DNA of 64,000 bases, taken from assembly GCF_000819865.1 (NCBI RefSeq), contig NZ_CDDF01000014.1, forward strand, positions 265,007 through 329,006. Direction: 5' to 3'. The notes under the pieces were generated by a model. That model was given only the letters and a program-made list of their open reading frames with translations. It had not been told where the DNA came from and searched no databases. A program made the position numbers and the translations under genes. The DNA is from Aeromonas eucrenophila. GTDB lineage: Bacteria > Pseudomonadota > Gammaproteobacteria > Enterobacterales > Aeromonadaceae. Below, one piece after another: positions 17,138 through 25,559 of this stretch. Numbering within the stretch: position 1 is the stretch's first letter; each line of letters begins with the position of its first letter.

Positions 17138-17556
17138 TGCGGCGCCTCCGGCCAGCTGACCTCGGCGGGCCAGCCCTCGGATTGTGGCAGACGGTAGATC
17201 GCGACCCGGTACTGCTGCCAGGCGGTGAGCTGTTCGCGCTCGGTGTCACTGATGATGCCCAGCTTGTCGGCATCTTCCAGCGGGGCCATGGCCAGGGTGG
17301 CTTGTTGCTGTTTCGCTGCCAGGCGTTCCCGCTGCGTCGCCTCACTGGGAGGCTGTGCAGCTATCTCGGTGATGGGGCCAAACTCGCCGTACATGGCCCG
17401 CACATAGAGTTCGCGACCATATTCCGCAGAGTCCCCTTTGTTGGCGGTAAAGGGCACAAAGTCAGCTAAGTGGGAGAACTGTACCTCCATGTTCAAGGAG
17501 TCGGTTTGCCCAGTTGTCGCCATCACATTCCTAACGGCCAGTGCGGTGATATCCAT
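17134..17556 (-). CDS. Tail fibre assembly protein (Caudo_TAP-like)
   Basis: A 140-residue protein directly after the tail fibre gene. The C-terminal third shows the family pattern (ISDTEREQLTAWQQYRVAIYRLPQSEGWP), common in tail fibre assembly chaperones that help trimerise the fibre. The N-terminal part resembles a fibre-like segment. The stop overlaps the next start by 4 nt. Confidence 0.82.
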   Translation of the reverse strand: MDITALAVRNVMATTGQTDSLNMEVQFSHLADFVPFTANKGDSAEYGRELYVRAMYGEFGPITEIAAQPPSEATQRERLAAKQQQATLAMAPLEDADKLGIISDTEREQLTAWQQYRVAIYRLPQSEGWPAEVSWPEAPQ

Positions 17557-17565
17557 GTTTATTCC

Positions 17566-19395
17566 TTATGCAATGCGGATCCAGAGGGTTTTGGCAGCCT
17601 TCCACTCACCCTCGCCAAGGGCGCCATAAAGTGAGCGACCAAGGCACTTCCAAGTCCCGCCCAGTCCGGGGTTTGTTTCATCATCAGGGTCGTCATCCAC
17701 GGAGCATGGGCGTAAACGACTCCCCGCGACGGTGCCACCGATGGTGGTGTTGCTTGTTCCATCACAGCGAGCAAATACATAGGTTCCTACCTGCCCAAAA
17801 CCACTGGCTACGATGTCAGCATTACCCGCAGCAGCAGAGTGAGTGTGCGCCGTCGGCGGCATGGTGGCGGGCTTGCCGGTGACCTCGCCCCAGGCAGGCC
17901 AGCGGGTGGCTTGAGCCGGTGCACCTGTGATCTGGGCCCACGGGTGGTTGTGGGCAGACGGGGGCATGCTGGCCGGTTTGCCAGTGACCTCTGCCCAACT
18001 GGGCCAGCGAGTGGCATAGGCCGGGATCCCGCTTATCTGCCCCCAGGAGTGAGAGTGGGACGCTGCCGCCGCGCCGATTTCGGCAGGTGTGGGCTTGTCG
18101 TACGTGTGATAGATGCGGGCATTGGTGGAAGGGGAGGTCGTATCACTGGTATTCGCTTTGAACCCGTACCACAGCTGCTGGATTGCACTGGTTGGGCTGA
18201 ATAAGGTGTGCCGATACTTGCTCCCGCCATTATGTCCCCAGCTGATCCAGCTTAAAAATTCGGAGCTGCCAGAGCCCTTGGGCGCTTGCGCCGAGCCCGT
18301 CATGAAGGCATCGGTTTGCGTGTTCCAGTCCAGGTTACGCGGGGTGAGATAGTTGTGGGCATGCTCTTGGGCGGCCAGATCCGGTTTGCTGGTCACCTCT
18401 GCCCAGCTCGGCCAGCGGCTGGCAGAGGCTGGCACCCCATCGAGCTCCGACCAGGGATGGCGATGGCTGCCAGCCTTGATCTCGACCGCGATGTTGACGC
18501 CCTGGGCGTCCTCCAGGATGCCTTTGCCGGCGACGTCGCCGGAGAGCTCGATGGTGCGCTTGCGGCGCAAGTCGGTGACGCTGCCATTGGCGTTGATGAT
18601 GGCTACCTTGGCCACATGGTGCTGATGGCCGTTGGCGTCCAGGTAGTCGGTGAGCTCCGGCACGCTGAGGGTCAGGGTGAAGTAGTTCACCCAGGCATCG
18701 AGCAGGGAGCCCGCCCGGTGGATATCGAGCCACAGCCCCACCGGTTTGGCGCTCGGGGTGACCTTCTTCACCTCATCGAGCTGGGCGCGCAGGCCACCCA
18801 CATAGGCCACCCCGGGCTGCACCTTGTAGATCCCCGCCTCATTGACCAGGTTAAAGGCGTTGCCGTAGAAGGTGGCCGGGCCGAAGAACTGCAGCGCCTG
18901 CAGGCGCAGGTCGTCGTCCATCCCGCGCAGGCGCGCGGCATAGTCAATCTGCCAGGTGCCGGCGTCCACATGAGTGGCGGTGGCATCGGGTGCCCGGTCG
19001 TACTCCATCAGCATGGATTTAACCAGGCTGTTGCCGGTCTGACCGGTGGTGTCATTGGTCTTGAGCTTGGTCTCCAACCCCTTGTGCACAATCATCCCCA
19101 CCACGCCGGTGGCCTTGTTGATGAGGTACATGGCGTTAAAGCTGAAATCCCCGACCGTGGTGTCCATCACGATGGTGTAGGCCACCGCGTCGTTGTTGAT
19201 GCGGCCACGCTGATCCACCGGGCGGCGATGCACAATCTGGTTAGCCGGCGGCAAGCCGAGATCCGGGCTGATCGGTTTGTTCGGGTCCAGGTTCGGGATG
19301 TTGGCCAGCACGAACTCATCGAGCACCACCGGCGTCTGGTTGGTCAGGCACTCCTGCCAGTAGCGGGAGAAAGCGTTGGTAATGATCTGGCTCAT
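17566..19395 (-). CDS. Tail-collar fibre protein (receptor-binding)
   Basis: A 609-residue fibre. The N-terminal DUF3751-type tail-collar region (about 1-155) attaches to the baseplate. The shaft has several diverged repeats of the pattern WxxWAEVTGKP...HxHxWxQITG, four to five units between about 310 and 520, each with His-x-His, which suits a metal-binding trimeric fibre. The C-terminal tip (GTWKCLGRSLYGALGEGEWKAAKTLWIRIA) is probably the host-binding end. It overlaps the upstream tail protein I-like gene and is followed by the assembly chaperone. Confidence 0.88.
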   Translation of the reverse strand: MSQIITNAFSRYWQECLTNQTPVVLDEFVLANIPNLDPNKPISPDLGLPPANQIVHRRPVDQRGRINNDAVAYTIVMDTTVGDFSFNAMYLINKATGVVGMIVHKGLETKLKTNDTTGQTGNSLVKSMLMEYDRAPDATATHVDAGTWQIDYAARLRGMDDDLRLQALQFFGPATFYGNAFNLVNEAGIYKVQPGVAYVGGLRAQLDEVKKVTPSAKPVGLWLDIHRAGSLLDAWVNYFTLTLSVPELTDYLDANGHQHHVAKVAIINANGSVTDLRRKRTIELSGDVAGKGILEDAQGVNIAVEIKAGSHRHPWSELDGVPASASRWPSWAEVTSKPDLAAQEHAHNYLTPRNLDWNTQTDAFMTGSAQAPKGSGSSEFLSWISWGHNGGSKYRHTLFSPTSAIQQLWYGFKANTSDTTSPSTNARIYHTYDKPTPAEIGAAAASHSHSWGQISGIPAYATRWPSWAEVTGKPASMPPSAHNHPWAQITGAPAQATRWPAWGEVTGKPATMPPTAHTHSAAAGNADIVASGFGQVGTYVFARCDGTSNTTIGGTVAGSRLRPCSVDDDPDDETNPGLGGTWKCLGRSLYGALGEGEWKAAKTLWIRIA

Positions 19396-19979
19396 GCTGT
19401 CCTCTTGAGTGATGCGCCGAACACCTGCTGGCTCATCTCGATACGGCCGGTGCGCAGGGTGCCGGTGACCGGGTAAACCACCTGGAAGCGATAGCGGCGG
19501 CAGGTGCGGCCATAGTGTTGAATAAGGGTTTCCATCAGTTGCTGGTTGCCGGCGATCGCGCCATCGGTCACCTCGATGGTGATGACGTCCCAGGGCGCCC
19601 CGGCCTGGCGTTCGTGGATGTCACACCAGCCAATGTCGAGGCGCTCAAAGATGCGTTTGAAGCCGGCCACCTCGCCGGCGTCCCGGGCGTTGATGAAGGC
19701 GAACTTGACCCGCTTGCGAAAAAGCGCCAGCGGTTCGCCGTTGAATCGCGCGATGTCCCGCTCCCAGGCGAGCAGGGAGAGCAGGGACTCCGAGCAGGTC
19801 AGCGGGTCTTGCTGGGCCAGCGGCAGCAGCAGCCACCCTTTGAGGCGTTGCCAGAAAGCGTTGATACCCTTGGCCAGAAACCCCGGCTCGGCGTGGGCCG
19901 TGCTGATGGTGTAACCGTCCTCCCACCAGGGGGCGCTGGCATCGGGCAGGGTGGGGGCCTGCAGGTCGTGTTTAGTCAT
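19392..19979 (-). CDS. Phage tail protein I-like baseplate protein
   Basis: A 195-residue protein between baseplate J and the fibre, the position of P2 gene I. The segment LLSLLAWERDIARFNGEPLALFRKRVKFAFINARDAGEVAGFKRIFERL is characteristic of P2 gpI/TIGR01634-type proteins that join the wedge to the fibre. It overlaps the J-like gene by 8 nt and the fibre gene by 4 nt. Confidence 0.82.
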   Translation of the reverse strand: MTKHDLQAPTLPDASAPWWEDGYTISTAHAEPGFLAKGINAFWQRLKGWLLLPLAQQDPLTCSESLLSLLAWERDIARFNGEPLALFRKRVKFAFINARDAGEVAGFKRIFERLDIGWCDIHERQAGAPWDVITIEVTDGAIAGNQQLMETLIQHYGRTCRRYRFQVVYPVTGTLRTGRIEMSQQVFGASLKRTA

Positions 19980-21159
19980 GCAGGGTCACTGCCAGCTTGC
20001 TCAGGCGCGGGATGGCCAACCCCGACAGGATGTCACTCTCGCTAAAGTGCAGGCTCTGCAGCTGCGGGAACTGGCTGTGCAGCTCACGGCCCAACTGCGA
20101 GAGCGAGAAGCGCGAGCGCGGCCAGGTGCGGGTGACGCTCGGGAAGTCTGCCGATTGGCGAAACGCCGCCTTGACCAGGTTCTCGGCGCCAGTTTTGAGC
20201 GCGGCTTTCTGCTCGTCGGTAAGGTTGGCTTGAGGCCACAGCTCCAGGGTGAGGTTGTGCTGGGTCTCGGGGATGCTCATCACGAACAGGTCATCCCCAT
20301 GGCCATGGTTGCCCTGGCGGCCCACGTAGTCGTTAAGCTGGGCGATAAGGCTGGCCGGCGTCGCGCCCACTTCCAGCAGGATGTAAGCGTTGGCGGTACC
20401 CGGACCCCGGGGTGCCTCGTGCTCGAAGAAGATGTGATCGGCACGAATGCCCGCCACGCTGGCCAACATGGAGCGGTAAATTGCGTCGATGTGGTAGCGA
20501 CCCACTGCCGAGAACTGGTTCTGGATGCGCAGGCCCAGGGCGTCGTTGTGCTCGGCATCGGCGCCCTGGGTGGTGATCCACTCCTTGTCATCGTTGCGGG
20601 CCGACAGGATGCCGGTCACCGGTTCGCTGAGCAGGTTGTAGTAACCCGGGGCCAGATTCCAGGCCGCGCCGGCGTGCTCGGCCTCGCACACCACCCGGGC
20701 GACCGCTTCGCCGGCAGGGCTTACCACCGCCTGCAGGGGTTTCAGCCGGTAGATGGTGCCGTTGATGCGCTCGGTGGTGACCCAGATATCGGCCGGGATG
20801 GTGACGGCCTCGCTCGGGTTGGCCTTGACGAAGTTGACCAGGCCCCGGGTCCTCTGGGCGCTCTTGCGGGTCAAGTCCACATCCCAGGCCTTGAGATCGA
20901 GATAGGCATCGGTGGCGGTGGCCGCAAAGGTGTTGGGCAGCACATGGCCGGCCAAGAGGGTGCGGGTCAGCCACAGCGCCGGGGTGATCACCACGCTGCG
21001 TACCAGGCGCCAGAACGGGCTCACGTCCGAGTCATTGGTGATGAGCGAGCCGGCGGCCACCACCTCCTTCTTGAGCTCGGCCTCCATGGCCGCCTCGGTG
21101 GTCGGGACACCGCTCTCGGCCAGCAGGGCCATAAAATCCACGGTCGGGCGCAGGTTCAC
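19972..21159 (-). CDS. Baseplate J-like wedge protein
   Basis: A 395-residue protein of the baseplate J family, a main wedge component of contractile tails. Supporting blocks are TDAYLDLKAWDVDLTRKSAQRTRGLVNF and DDALGLRIQNQFSAVGRYHIDAIYRSMLASVAGIRADHIFFEHEAPRGPGTANAYIL, typical of J/gp47. It overlaps the DUF2590 gene upstream by 4 nt. Confidence 0.88.
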   Translation of the reverse strand: MNLRPTVDFMALLAESGVPTTEAAMEAELKKEVVAAGSLITNDSDVSPFWRLVRSVVITPALWLTRTLLAGHVLPNTFAATATDAYLDLKAWDVDLTRKSAQRTRGLVNFVKANPSEAVTIPADIWVTTERINGTIYRLKPLQAVVSPAGEAVARVVCEAEHAGAAWNLAPGYYNLLSEPVTGILSARNDDKEWITTQGADAEHNDALGLRIQNQFSAVGRYHIDAIYRSMLASVAGIRADHIFFEHEAPRGPGTANAYILLEVGATPASLIAQLNDYVGRQGNHGHGDDLFVMSIPETQHNLTLELWPQANLTDEQKAALKTGAENLVKAAFRQSADFPSVTRTWPRSRFSLSQLGRELHSQFPQLQSLHFSESDILSGLAIPRLSKLAVTLHD

Positions 21160-21479
21160 AGGGTTACCTCCAGTTCGCCGAATTCATAGGTGCGAGCGGT
21201 GACCAGCACTCGGTCGGGTGCCTCTTCACTGATGAGGATGGTGCCGGGCACCAGCCGCTCGTCGTCTTCCACCAGGAGTTCAATCTCGGTCATTACGTCG
21301 CTGCGCAGGGTGGGGCTGCGCTCGCCGATGAGCTTGCGGGCCAGCCCCGACTCCATGATGCGGTGCTTGATGTCCTGGCCGATGCTGTGCCGGTCCTGGG
21401 TGGTGCGGGGCTGGCCGCCGGCATCGAGCTGCCAGGCGCCGTTGACGACCAGGAGATCGATGTACTTGGGCTCACTCAT
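21156..21479 (-). CDS. DUF2590-type baseplate protein (W-like position)
   Basis: A 107-residue protein beginning MSEPKYIDLLVVNGAWQLDAGGQP. The DxRxSIGQDIKHRIMESGLARKLIGER segment resembles the gp25/W-type core of the wedge. In K139-like phages DUF2590 proteins precede baseplate J. Its start shares one base with the stop of the tape-measure gene (TAATG), suggesting coupled translation. Confidence 0.8.
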   Translation of the reverse strand: MSEPKYIDLLVVNGAWQLDAGGQPRTTQDRHSIGQDIKHRIMESGLARKLIGERSPTLRSDVMTEIELLVEDDERLVPGTILISEEAPDRVLVTARTYEFGELEVTL

Positions 21480-23530
21480 TACTTGGTCTCCAGCCAGGCG
21501 TTCTCGGCCAGCTCCTCCGGGGTCATTGGGTTCTTGTTGGTGATATGTACCTCGCCGATGTGCAGGGACTTGGCAGGCTTCTGGTTGGCAGTGGTCGCGG
21601 CCGCGTTAGCCTGGATCAACTGCTGACCCAGGCCGCCGGCTGGCACCTTGCTCTGGTCTTGCTGGCGGTAGCGGGCGAGGGGGCCATTCAGGCGCTCGAG
21701 CGGTGGTTGGGCCTGCAGCTGGGCACTCAAGGGCTGACTCAAGTCCGGCATCACCAGCTTGCTGGTGTCGATGTTAATGCCCGGGATCATCCCCATCAGA
21801 TCGAGGGCGTAGCGGATTGCCTTGATGATCCACTGCCAGGGGGTGAGCAGGGCCTCGAACACACTACCGAGGATGCTGCCCATGCGCCGGCCGGCATCGG
21901 TCACGCTATCGATCCCGAGGCTGGCCTGCTCGGTGGCACCGAAAAAGGAGCCGAGCCAATCCCAGGCCTGACCGAGCAAGGTGACGATGATCCCCAGGGT
22001 GTCGGCAATCGGTACCAGCGCCTGCGAGGCGAGGGGGCCAAAGGTCTCGGCCAGTCCATGAAAGAAGGCGGCCAGCAGCTCAAAGCTGGTCAGGACCGAG
22101 AATGCGGCATAGAGCTCGTCCCAGTAGACGATGGCCAGCGCCACGGCGGCGACCAGGGCGAGGATCCCGCCCACGATGAGCAGCACCGGGTTGGCATACA
22201 TGGCGAGGTTGACCAGCAACATAGAGGTGCGCATCAGCGCCATGGCGCCCCGCAGCAACTTGAGTGGGGCAAGCAGCCCCATCATGACGATACCCCAGCC
22301 CAGGGTCACCAGCTTGGCCAGGCCAGCCAGCAGCAACCAGGTGCCGGTGACCATGCCAAGGCCCACAATGGCCAGCGTGGCGTAACTGATCACTTTGGTC
22401 AGGTTCGGGAATAGGTGGGTCCAGCGCAGCACGGTATCGGCCCCATCGGCAAAGCTGCCCACCACCTTGTTGATGGCCGGGAGCACCATGCCAAAGGCGG
22501 CTGCCCGGATGGCGAACCAGGCCTGGGTCACCCGCTCCCACTGATCGGTCATGGCGGCGGCCATCTGCTCGGCCTTGCCCATGCCATGGGTATTAGCCAG
22601 GGCGTTGATATTGGTGGCCAGCCCCTTGGTATTGGTCATCAGCAGTTTGACCATGGCCACCGCCTCGTCCGAGCCGAAAGCCTTCTTGAGCTCGTCCCCT
22701 TCGGCCACGCTCATGGTTTCCCCGTAGCGCACCTTGAGCTTGTCCAGGATGGTGAGCACCGGCAGCATGTTGCCCGCCGCATCGGTGAACTGCAGGCCGA
22801 GCGCCTTCTGGGCACTGCCGATCCCGGCTAAGAACGACTTGAACTTGGTACCGGCCTCGCCGCCGCTCATGGTGGCTTGCAGTTGGCCGAGCACGGCGAA
22901 CTGCTCATCCATCGACACGCCGGCCGAGGTGGCGCTGGCGCCGATGGCGCCAAAGGCATCGGCCATGCCCTGGCCGGTGGTCTTGAACAGCTGCACCGCG
23001 AGTGCGGTCTTGCCGGCCACATCCTCTACCCAGTTGGCCTTGCCCATCTGCTTGGCCTGCTGCTCGAAGATGCCGTACATGGTGCCCATGTAGTTGGTGA
23101 TGGTGGCGGTGTCGGCCTTGGTGGCCTTGGCCAGGGTGGTGGAGGCGCGGGTAAAGGCGGGCAGCTCGTTGCCCTCCAGTCCGGCGATCGCGGACTGGAT
23201 GTCATAGGACGAGCGCACAATCTCGGTGGCCGATGCGCCGTATTGCACCGACAGCTTGAGCGCCTCTTGGCCCAGCGCCCCGAGTACATCTTTCTGCACA
23301 TCGAGGGAGGCCACCTCCGCCAGCGCCCTGTCCATCTCGATGGCGGGGCCGAGCGCGGCCTGGATCGCCAACCCGCCGGCGGCCAGGGTAGTGGCCCCCA
23401 TGGCCATGTTGCCCCAGCCTTGCCGACCGGCTTTGCTGACCTGATCGATCTGGGTGTTGATGCCCTGCAGGGGCTTGGTGACCTGATCCACCAAGGCCAC
23501 CTGCATCATCAGTTTTTCCATCCAGGCCAT
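21479..23530 (-). CDS. Tail tape measure protein (TP901 family)
   Basis: A 683-residue protein setting tail length. The N-terminal 60 residues (VDQVTKPLQGINTQIDQVSKAGRQGW) are followed by the TP901 core (EMDRALAEVASLDVQKDVLGALGQEALKLSVQYGASATEIVRSSY). A central hydrophobic region has several likely TM helices (about 390-480), and the tail is Gln-rich. It lies directly after the frameshifting tail chaperone gene, the usual order in P2- and lambda-type tails. Confidence 0.92.
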   Translation of the reverse strand: MAWMEKLMMQVALVDQVTKPLQGINTQIDQVSKAGRQGWGNMAMGATTLAAGGLAIQAALGPAIEMDRALAEVASLDVQKDVLGALGQEALKLSVQYGASATEIVRSSYDIQSAIAGLEGNELPAFTRASTTLAKATKADTATITNYMGTMYGIFEQQAKQMGKANWVEDVAGKTALAVQLFKTTGQGMADAFGAIGASATSAGVSMDEQFAVLGQLQATMSGGEAGTKFKSFLAGIGSAQKALGLQFTDAAGNMLPVLTILDKLKVRYGETMSVAEGDELKKAFGSDEAVAMVKLLMTNTKGLATNINALANTHGMGKAEQMAAAMTDQWERVTQAWFAIRAAAFGMVLPAINKVVGSFADGADTVLRWTHLFPNLTKVISYATLAIVGLGMVTGTWLLLAGLAKLVTLGWGIVMMGLLAPLKLLRGAMALMRTSMLLVNLAMYANPVLLIVGGILALVAAVALAIVYWDELYAAFSVLTSFELLAAFFHGLAETFGPLASQALVPIADTLGIIVTLLGQAWDWLGSFFGATEQASLGIDSVTDAGRRMGSILGSVFEALLTPWQWIIKAIRYALDLMGMIPGINIDTSKLVMPDLSQPLSAQLQAQPPLERLNGPLARYRQQDQSKVPAGGLGQQLIQANAAATTANQKPAKSLHIGEVHITNKNPMTPEELAENAWLETK

Positions 23531-23539
23531 AGGGGTCTC

Positions 23540-23731
23540 TTATCCGTTGAAGGCGTTGGCTATCCCCTGCGCGACGGCATGGGCGAGTGTTTCTCGGTAG
23601 TGCTTATCAAACCAGAGGGCGCGGGCCAGGCTATCGAGGTCATCTTCTTCATGGGGCAGGTAGTGGCGCCGCAGCGCCAGCACCTGCTCCAGCTGATTGC
23701 GCTCGATGGCCTCGGCGCGCCCGGTCAGTTT
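23540..23731 (-). CDS. Frameshift extension of the tail assembly chaperone (E'-like)
   Basis: This reading frame has no ATG or GTG start that fits and is entered from the chaperone gene by a -1 shift at 23728-23734. It encodes about 63 residues beginning KLTGRAEAIERNQLEQVLALRRHYLPHEEDD and containing DSLARALWFDKHYRETLAHAVAQGIANAF, then stops 9 nt before the tape-measure start. By analogy with P2 E+E' and lambda GT, the fusion protein would recruit the tail tube to the tape measure. An independent small protein (DUF6890-like, as I recall) cannot be excluded. Confidence 0.7.
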   Translation of the reverse strand, partial: KLTGRAEAIERNQLEQVLALRRHYLPHEEDDLDSLARALWFDKHYRETLAHAVAQGIANAFNG

Positions 23732-23988
23732 TTTACGGTGATATCCAGCGCCGGGGCGAACTCGTCGTTGACCTTGGCGGTCAGCTGCAGGGCGGCGCCC
23801 GGCAGTTTGAGCAGCTCGGCCAGGGCCTCCTTGTGCTCGGCACTGACAATCTTGCGCAGGTAGTTGTGCGCCGGCGCCACCTTGTCGTTGAGGTTCAGAT
23901 CGTTGATGTAGCCGTTGTAGGCCACCAGGGTGGGGGCAAAGGCGATGTCGGTACCGGCGATGGTCAGGGTGATGGTTTGCTTGTTCAT
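23725..23988 (-). CDS. Putative tail assembly chaperone (E-like)
   Basis: An 87-residue protein starting MNKQTITLTIAGTDIAFAPTLVAYNGYIND, a pattern common to 'putative phage tail assembly chaperone' proteins just upstream of the tape measure in P2/HP1-type phages. Its last codons are GTA AAA AAC TGA, which contain a slippery heptamer. Two products are therefore likely: this short one and a -1 fused one ending at 23540. Its start overlaps the stop of the Rz1-like gene by 4 nt. Confidence 0.82.
   Translation of the reverse strand: MNKQTITLTIAGTDIAFAPTLVAYNGYINDLNLNDKVAPAHNYLRKIVSAEHKEALAELLKLPGAALQLTAKVNDEFAPALDITVKN
23728..23734 (-). promoter_or_regulatory. Programmed -1 ribosomal frameshift site A AAA AAC
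   Basis: On the minus strand the heptamer A AAA AAC lies exactly in the X XXY YYZ phase relative to the chaperone frame, with the UGA stop as the next codon. Slippage by -1 reads AAA AAA CTG ACC and opens 62 further codons. This is the canonical arrangement for phage tail chaperones. Confidence 0.82.
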
Positions 23989-24284
23989 GGGGTCATTTCC
24001 TCTTGGTGTATCCAGTGATTCAGGGTGTTGAGTTGGGTCTGGCAGCGGCGCAGCGCCGTCTGCAGGGTGGGGATAAACCGCACGGCGTCGCCGTAGGTGC
24101 TCCCCGTGAAATCAGGCTCCGGGCAGTGGGGCACCAGCCCCGGCGGCGGCAGCCGCTTGACCACCTTGGTTTGCACCACGGTCGTGGGCTGGCTGGAGCA
24201 GGCGCAGAGCGCCGCCAGGTAGAGGCTCGCGAGCGCAATCCGGGCGGCCCGCAGGCGGCGTGGCCAGGGCGTCTTGCAGTTCAT
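23985..24284 (-). CDS. Rz1-like outer-membrane spanin (o-spanin)
   Basis: A 99-residue lipoprotein whose first 173 nt lie inside the Rz-like gene in another frame, as in P2 lysC within lysB. The lipobox is Leu-Cys-Ala-Cys, with acylation expected at Cys29. The mature part is Pro-containing (KRLPPPGLVPHCPEPDF). With the i-spanin it would fuse inner and outer membranes in the last step of lysis. The stop overlaps the tail chaperone start by 4 nt. Confidence 0.82.
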   Translation of the reverse strand: MNCKTPWPRRLRAARIALASLYLAALCACSSQPTTVVQTKVVKRLPPPGLVPHCPEPDFTGSTYGDAVRFIPTLQTALRRCQTQLNTLNHWIHQEEMTP

Positions 24285-24546
24285 CGGCGGTTTTCCTGTT
24301 CTGGTTGTCGAGCTCGGTCAGGGCGGTGTTCTGGTGGGCGAGCAGTTGGCGCAGGGCGTCGTCTTCTCGCCGCAGCGTCTTGAGCGCACTGTCCATCTGG
24401 TCGTTGGCTTCTCGCAGGGTGGCAATGGTCTCGTTGGCGGTGGCCAGCTCCCGGGTGCGCTGGGTGAGTCGCTCCCCCTGGGCAAACAGCAAGGTGCCAA
24501 TCACCAGCCCGATGATGGTCGGCAGCAGCCGGATGAGGGTGCTCAT
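24112..24546 (-). CDS. Rz-like inner-membrane spanin (i-spanin)
   Basis: A 144-residue protein with one N-terminal TM segment (MSTLIRLLPTIIGLVIGTLLFAQG) and a long periplasmic coiled coil (QRTRELATANETIATLREANDQMDSALKTLRREDDALRQLL). The start ATG at 24546 overlaps the lysozyme stop by 4 nt; an upstream extension in the frame is a shadow of the lysozyme gene. The last 60 residues overlap the Rz1-like frame. Confidence 0.82.
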   Translation of the reverse strand: MSTLIRLLPTIIGLVIGTLLFAQGERLTQRTRELATANETIATLREANDQMDSALKTLRREDDALRQLLAHQNTALTELDNQNRKTADELQDALATPPAGRPDCAREPLPGGALRLLQPAHDRGANQGGQAAAAAGAGAPLPGA

Positions 24547-25004
24547 GCCAGCACCCCGCCGAACTCGGTGAACTTGGCCAGCAGGTCGGCCAGCTTGTGT
24601 TCGTGCTGGCCGTAGCCAGCGCCGGGCAGGCTGGCCCAGATGTTGGCGCACTTAGGCACGGCCTGTGCGATGCGGCCATCGACCACATCGGCCAGTGCCT
24701 GGCGCTCGCGGATAAGCTGGATCGCCCAGGAGTCTTGCGACTCAGGGCCGAAATCCGGCAGACCAAGCTGGTCACGGTAGTGAGGCCAGTGCTTTGACAG
24801 GTGCTGATAACGTCCCGCAGCCGTGCTCACCAGGTCCTTTCTCACCTGCACCTTGACGTTCGGGTGGGTGCGGTAGTCGGTGAAGAAGCCCGCCGGATTG
24901 ACCAGCTTGTTGTAACCGTCATCCCCCAGACCGATGGTGCCCTCAGAAAAGGACAGCATGTCCAGGAAGGCGGCCACGTTCGGGTGGCAGTGACTACGCG
25001 CCAT
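24543..25004 (-). CDS. Endolysin, phage lysozyme-like muramidase
   Basis: A 153-residue protein lacking a signal peptide, so it needs the holin for release. The segments NVAAFLDMLSFSEGTIGLGDDGYNKLVNP, TAAGRYQHLSKHWPHYRDQLGLPDFGPESQDSWAIQLI and ANIWASLPGAGYGQ match phage lysozymes of the GH24/GH104-like group; the Glu in FSEGT is the likely catalytic residue. An AGGAGG ribosome site directly precedes the ATG at 25004. It overlaps the holin gene by 11 nt. Confidence 0.87.
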   Translation of the reverse strand: MARSHCHPNVAAFLDMLSFSEGTIGLGDDGYNKLVNPAGFFTDYRTHPNVKVQVRKDLVSTAAGRYQHLSKHWPHYRDQLGLPDFGPESQDSWAIQLIRERQALADVVDGRIAQAVPKCANIWASLPGAGYGQHEHKLADLLAKFTEFGGVLA

Positions 25005-25326
25005 GGGTGTCCTCCTTCTTGCCAAACATCACCTTTGCCCTGTCTCGCAGGATGTCGATCCCGATGAGACCCACCACGCCGCCCAGGAACGGGGTGGCCT
25101 CCTGGGGGATCCCAAGTAACTGGGTACCGGTGGCAGCGGCCAGGGTGATGAGGCCGCACAGCAGGGATTCGATCAGCCGGCGGCGGCCCCGCCCTCCGGC
25201 ATAGGTGATGCGCAAAAACGCGATGGCCAGCGCCAGCAGGGCCCCATAGATGGCGGGCCAGTTGTCCATCAGCCAGGCCAGCAAGGCGGTGGCAAGGGTC
25301 GGGTCTTTATGAGGCATGTGGTTCAT
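24994..25326 (-). CDS. Phage holin
   Basis: A 110-residue protein with hydrophobic segments at NWPAIYGALLALAIAFLRITYAGG, LLCGLITLAAATGTQLLGI and FLGGVVGLIGIDIL, then a charged tail (RDRAKVMFGKKEDTHGA). Together with the downstream lysozyme and spanins it forms a complete lysis cassette. I chose the ATG at 25326; an ATG at 25317 gives a product three residues shorter, and this kind of dual start can matter for holin timing. A longer frame upstream has no support. Confidence 0.82.
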   Translation of the reverse strand: MNHMPHKDPTLATALLAWLMDNWPAIYGALLALAIAFLRITYAGGRGRRRLIESLLCGLITLAAATGTQLLGIPQEATPFLGGVVGLIGIDILRDRAKVMFGKKEDTHGA

Positions 25327-25340
25327 ATCCGTTGCTCGGG

Positions 25341-25550
25341 TTAACGGCCCAACCGTTCGAGGCGGGTCTGGCAGGGGACGCACAGGCGCACTCCCGGCAC
25401 ATGGTGGCGGCGTGCCTCTGGGATGGCGTCGTCGCACTCTTCGCATTGGTGCAGGCTCATCCCCTGGTAACGGCCTTTGCCTACCTGGTTGGCCAGCTGG
25501 GCCGCCAGGATGCTGGCGGCGTGGTGGTTGGCGCGGTCGATATCGTCCAA
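25341..25550 (-). CDS. TraR/DksA-type C4 zinc-finger protein
   Basis: A 69-residue protein with the TraR/DksA zinc finger: CEECDDAIPEARRHHVPGVRLCVPCQ, four Cys in C-x2-C...C-x2-C spacing, after a short N-terminal helix. TraR-like proteins bind the secondary channel of RNA polymerase and mimic DksA plus ppGpp. It lies between the tail tube and holin genes, the usual place in P2/K139-type phages. Confidence 0.88.
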   Translation of the reverse strand: MDDIDRANHHAASILAAQLANQVGKGRYQGMSLHQCEECDDAIPEARRHHVPGVRLCVPCQTRLERLGR

Positions 25551-25559
25551 GTGTTCCCC

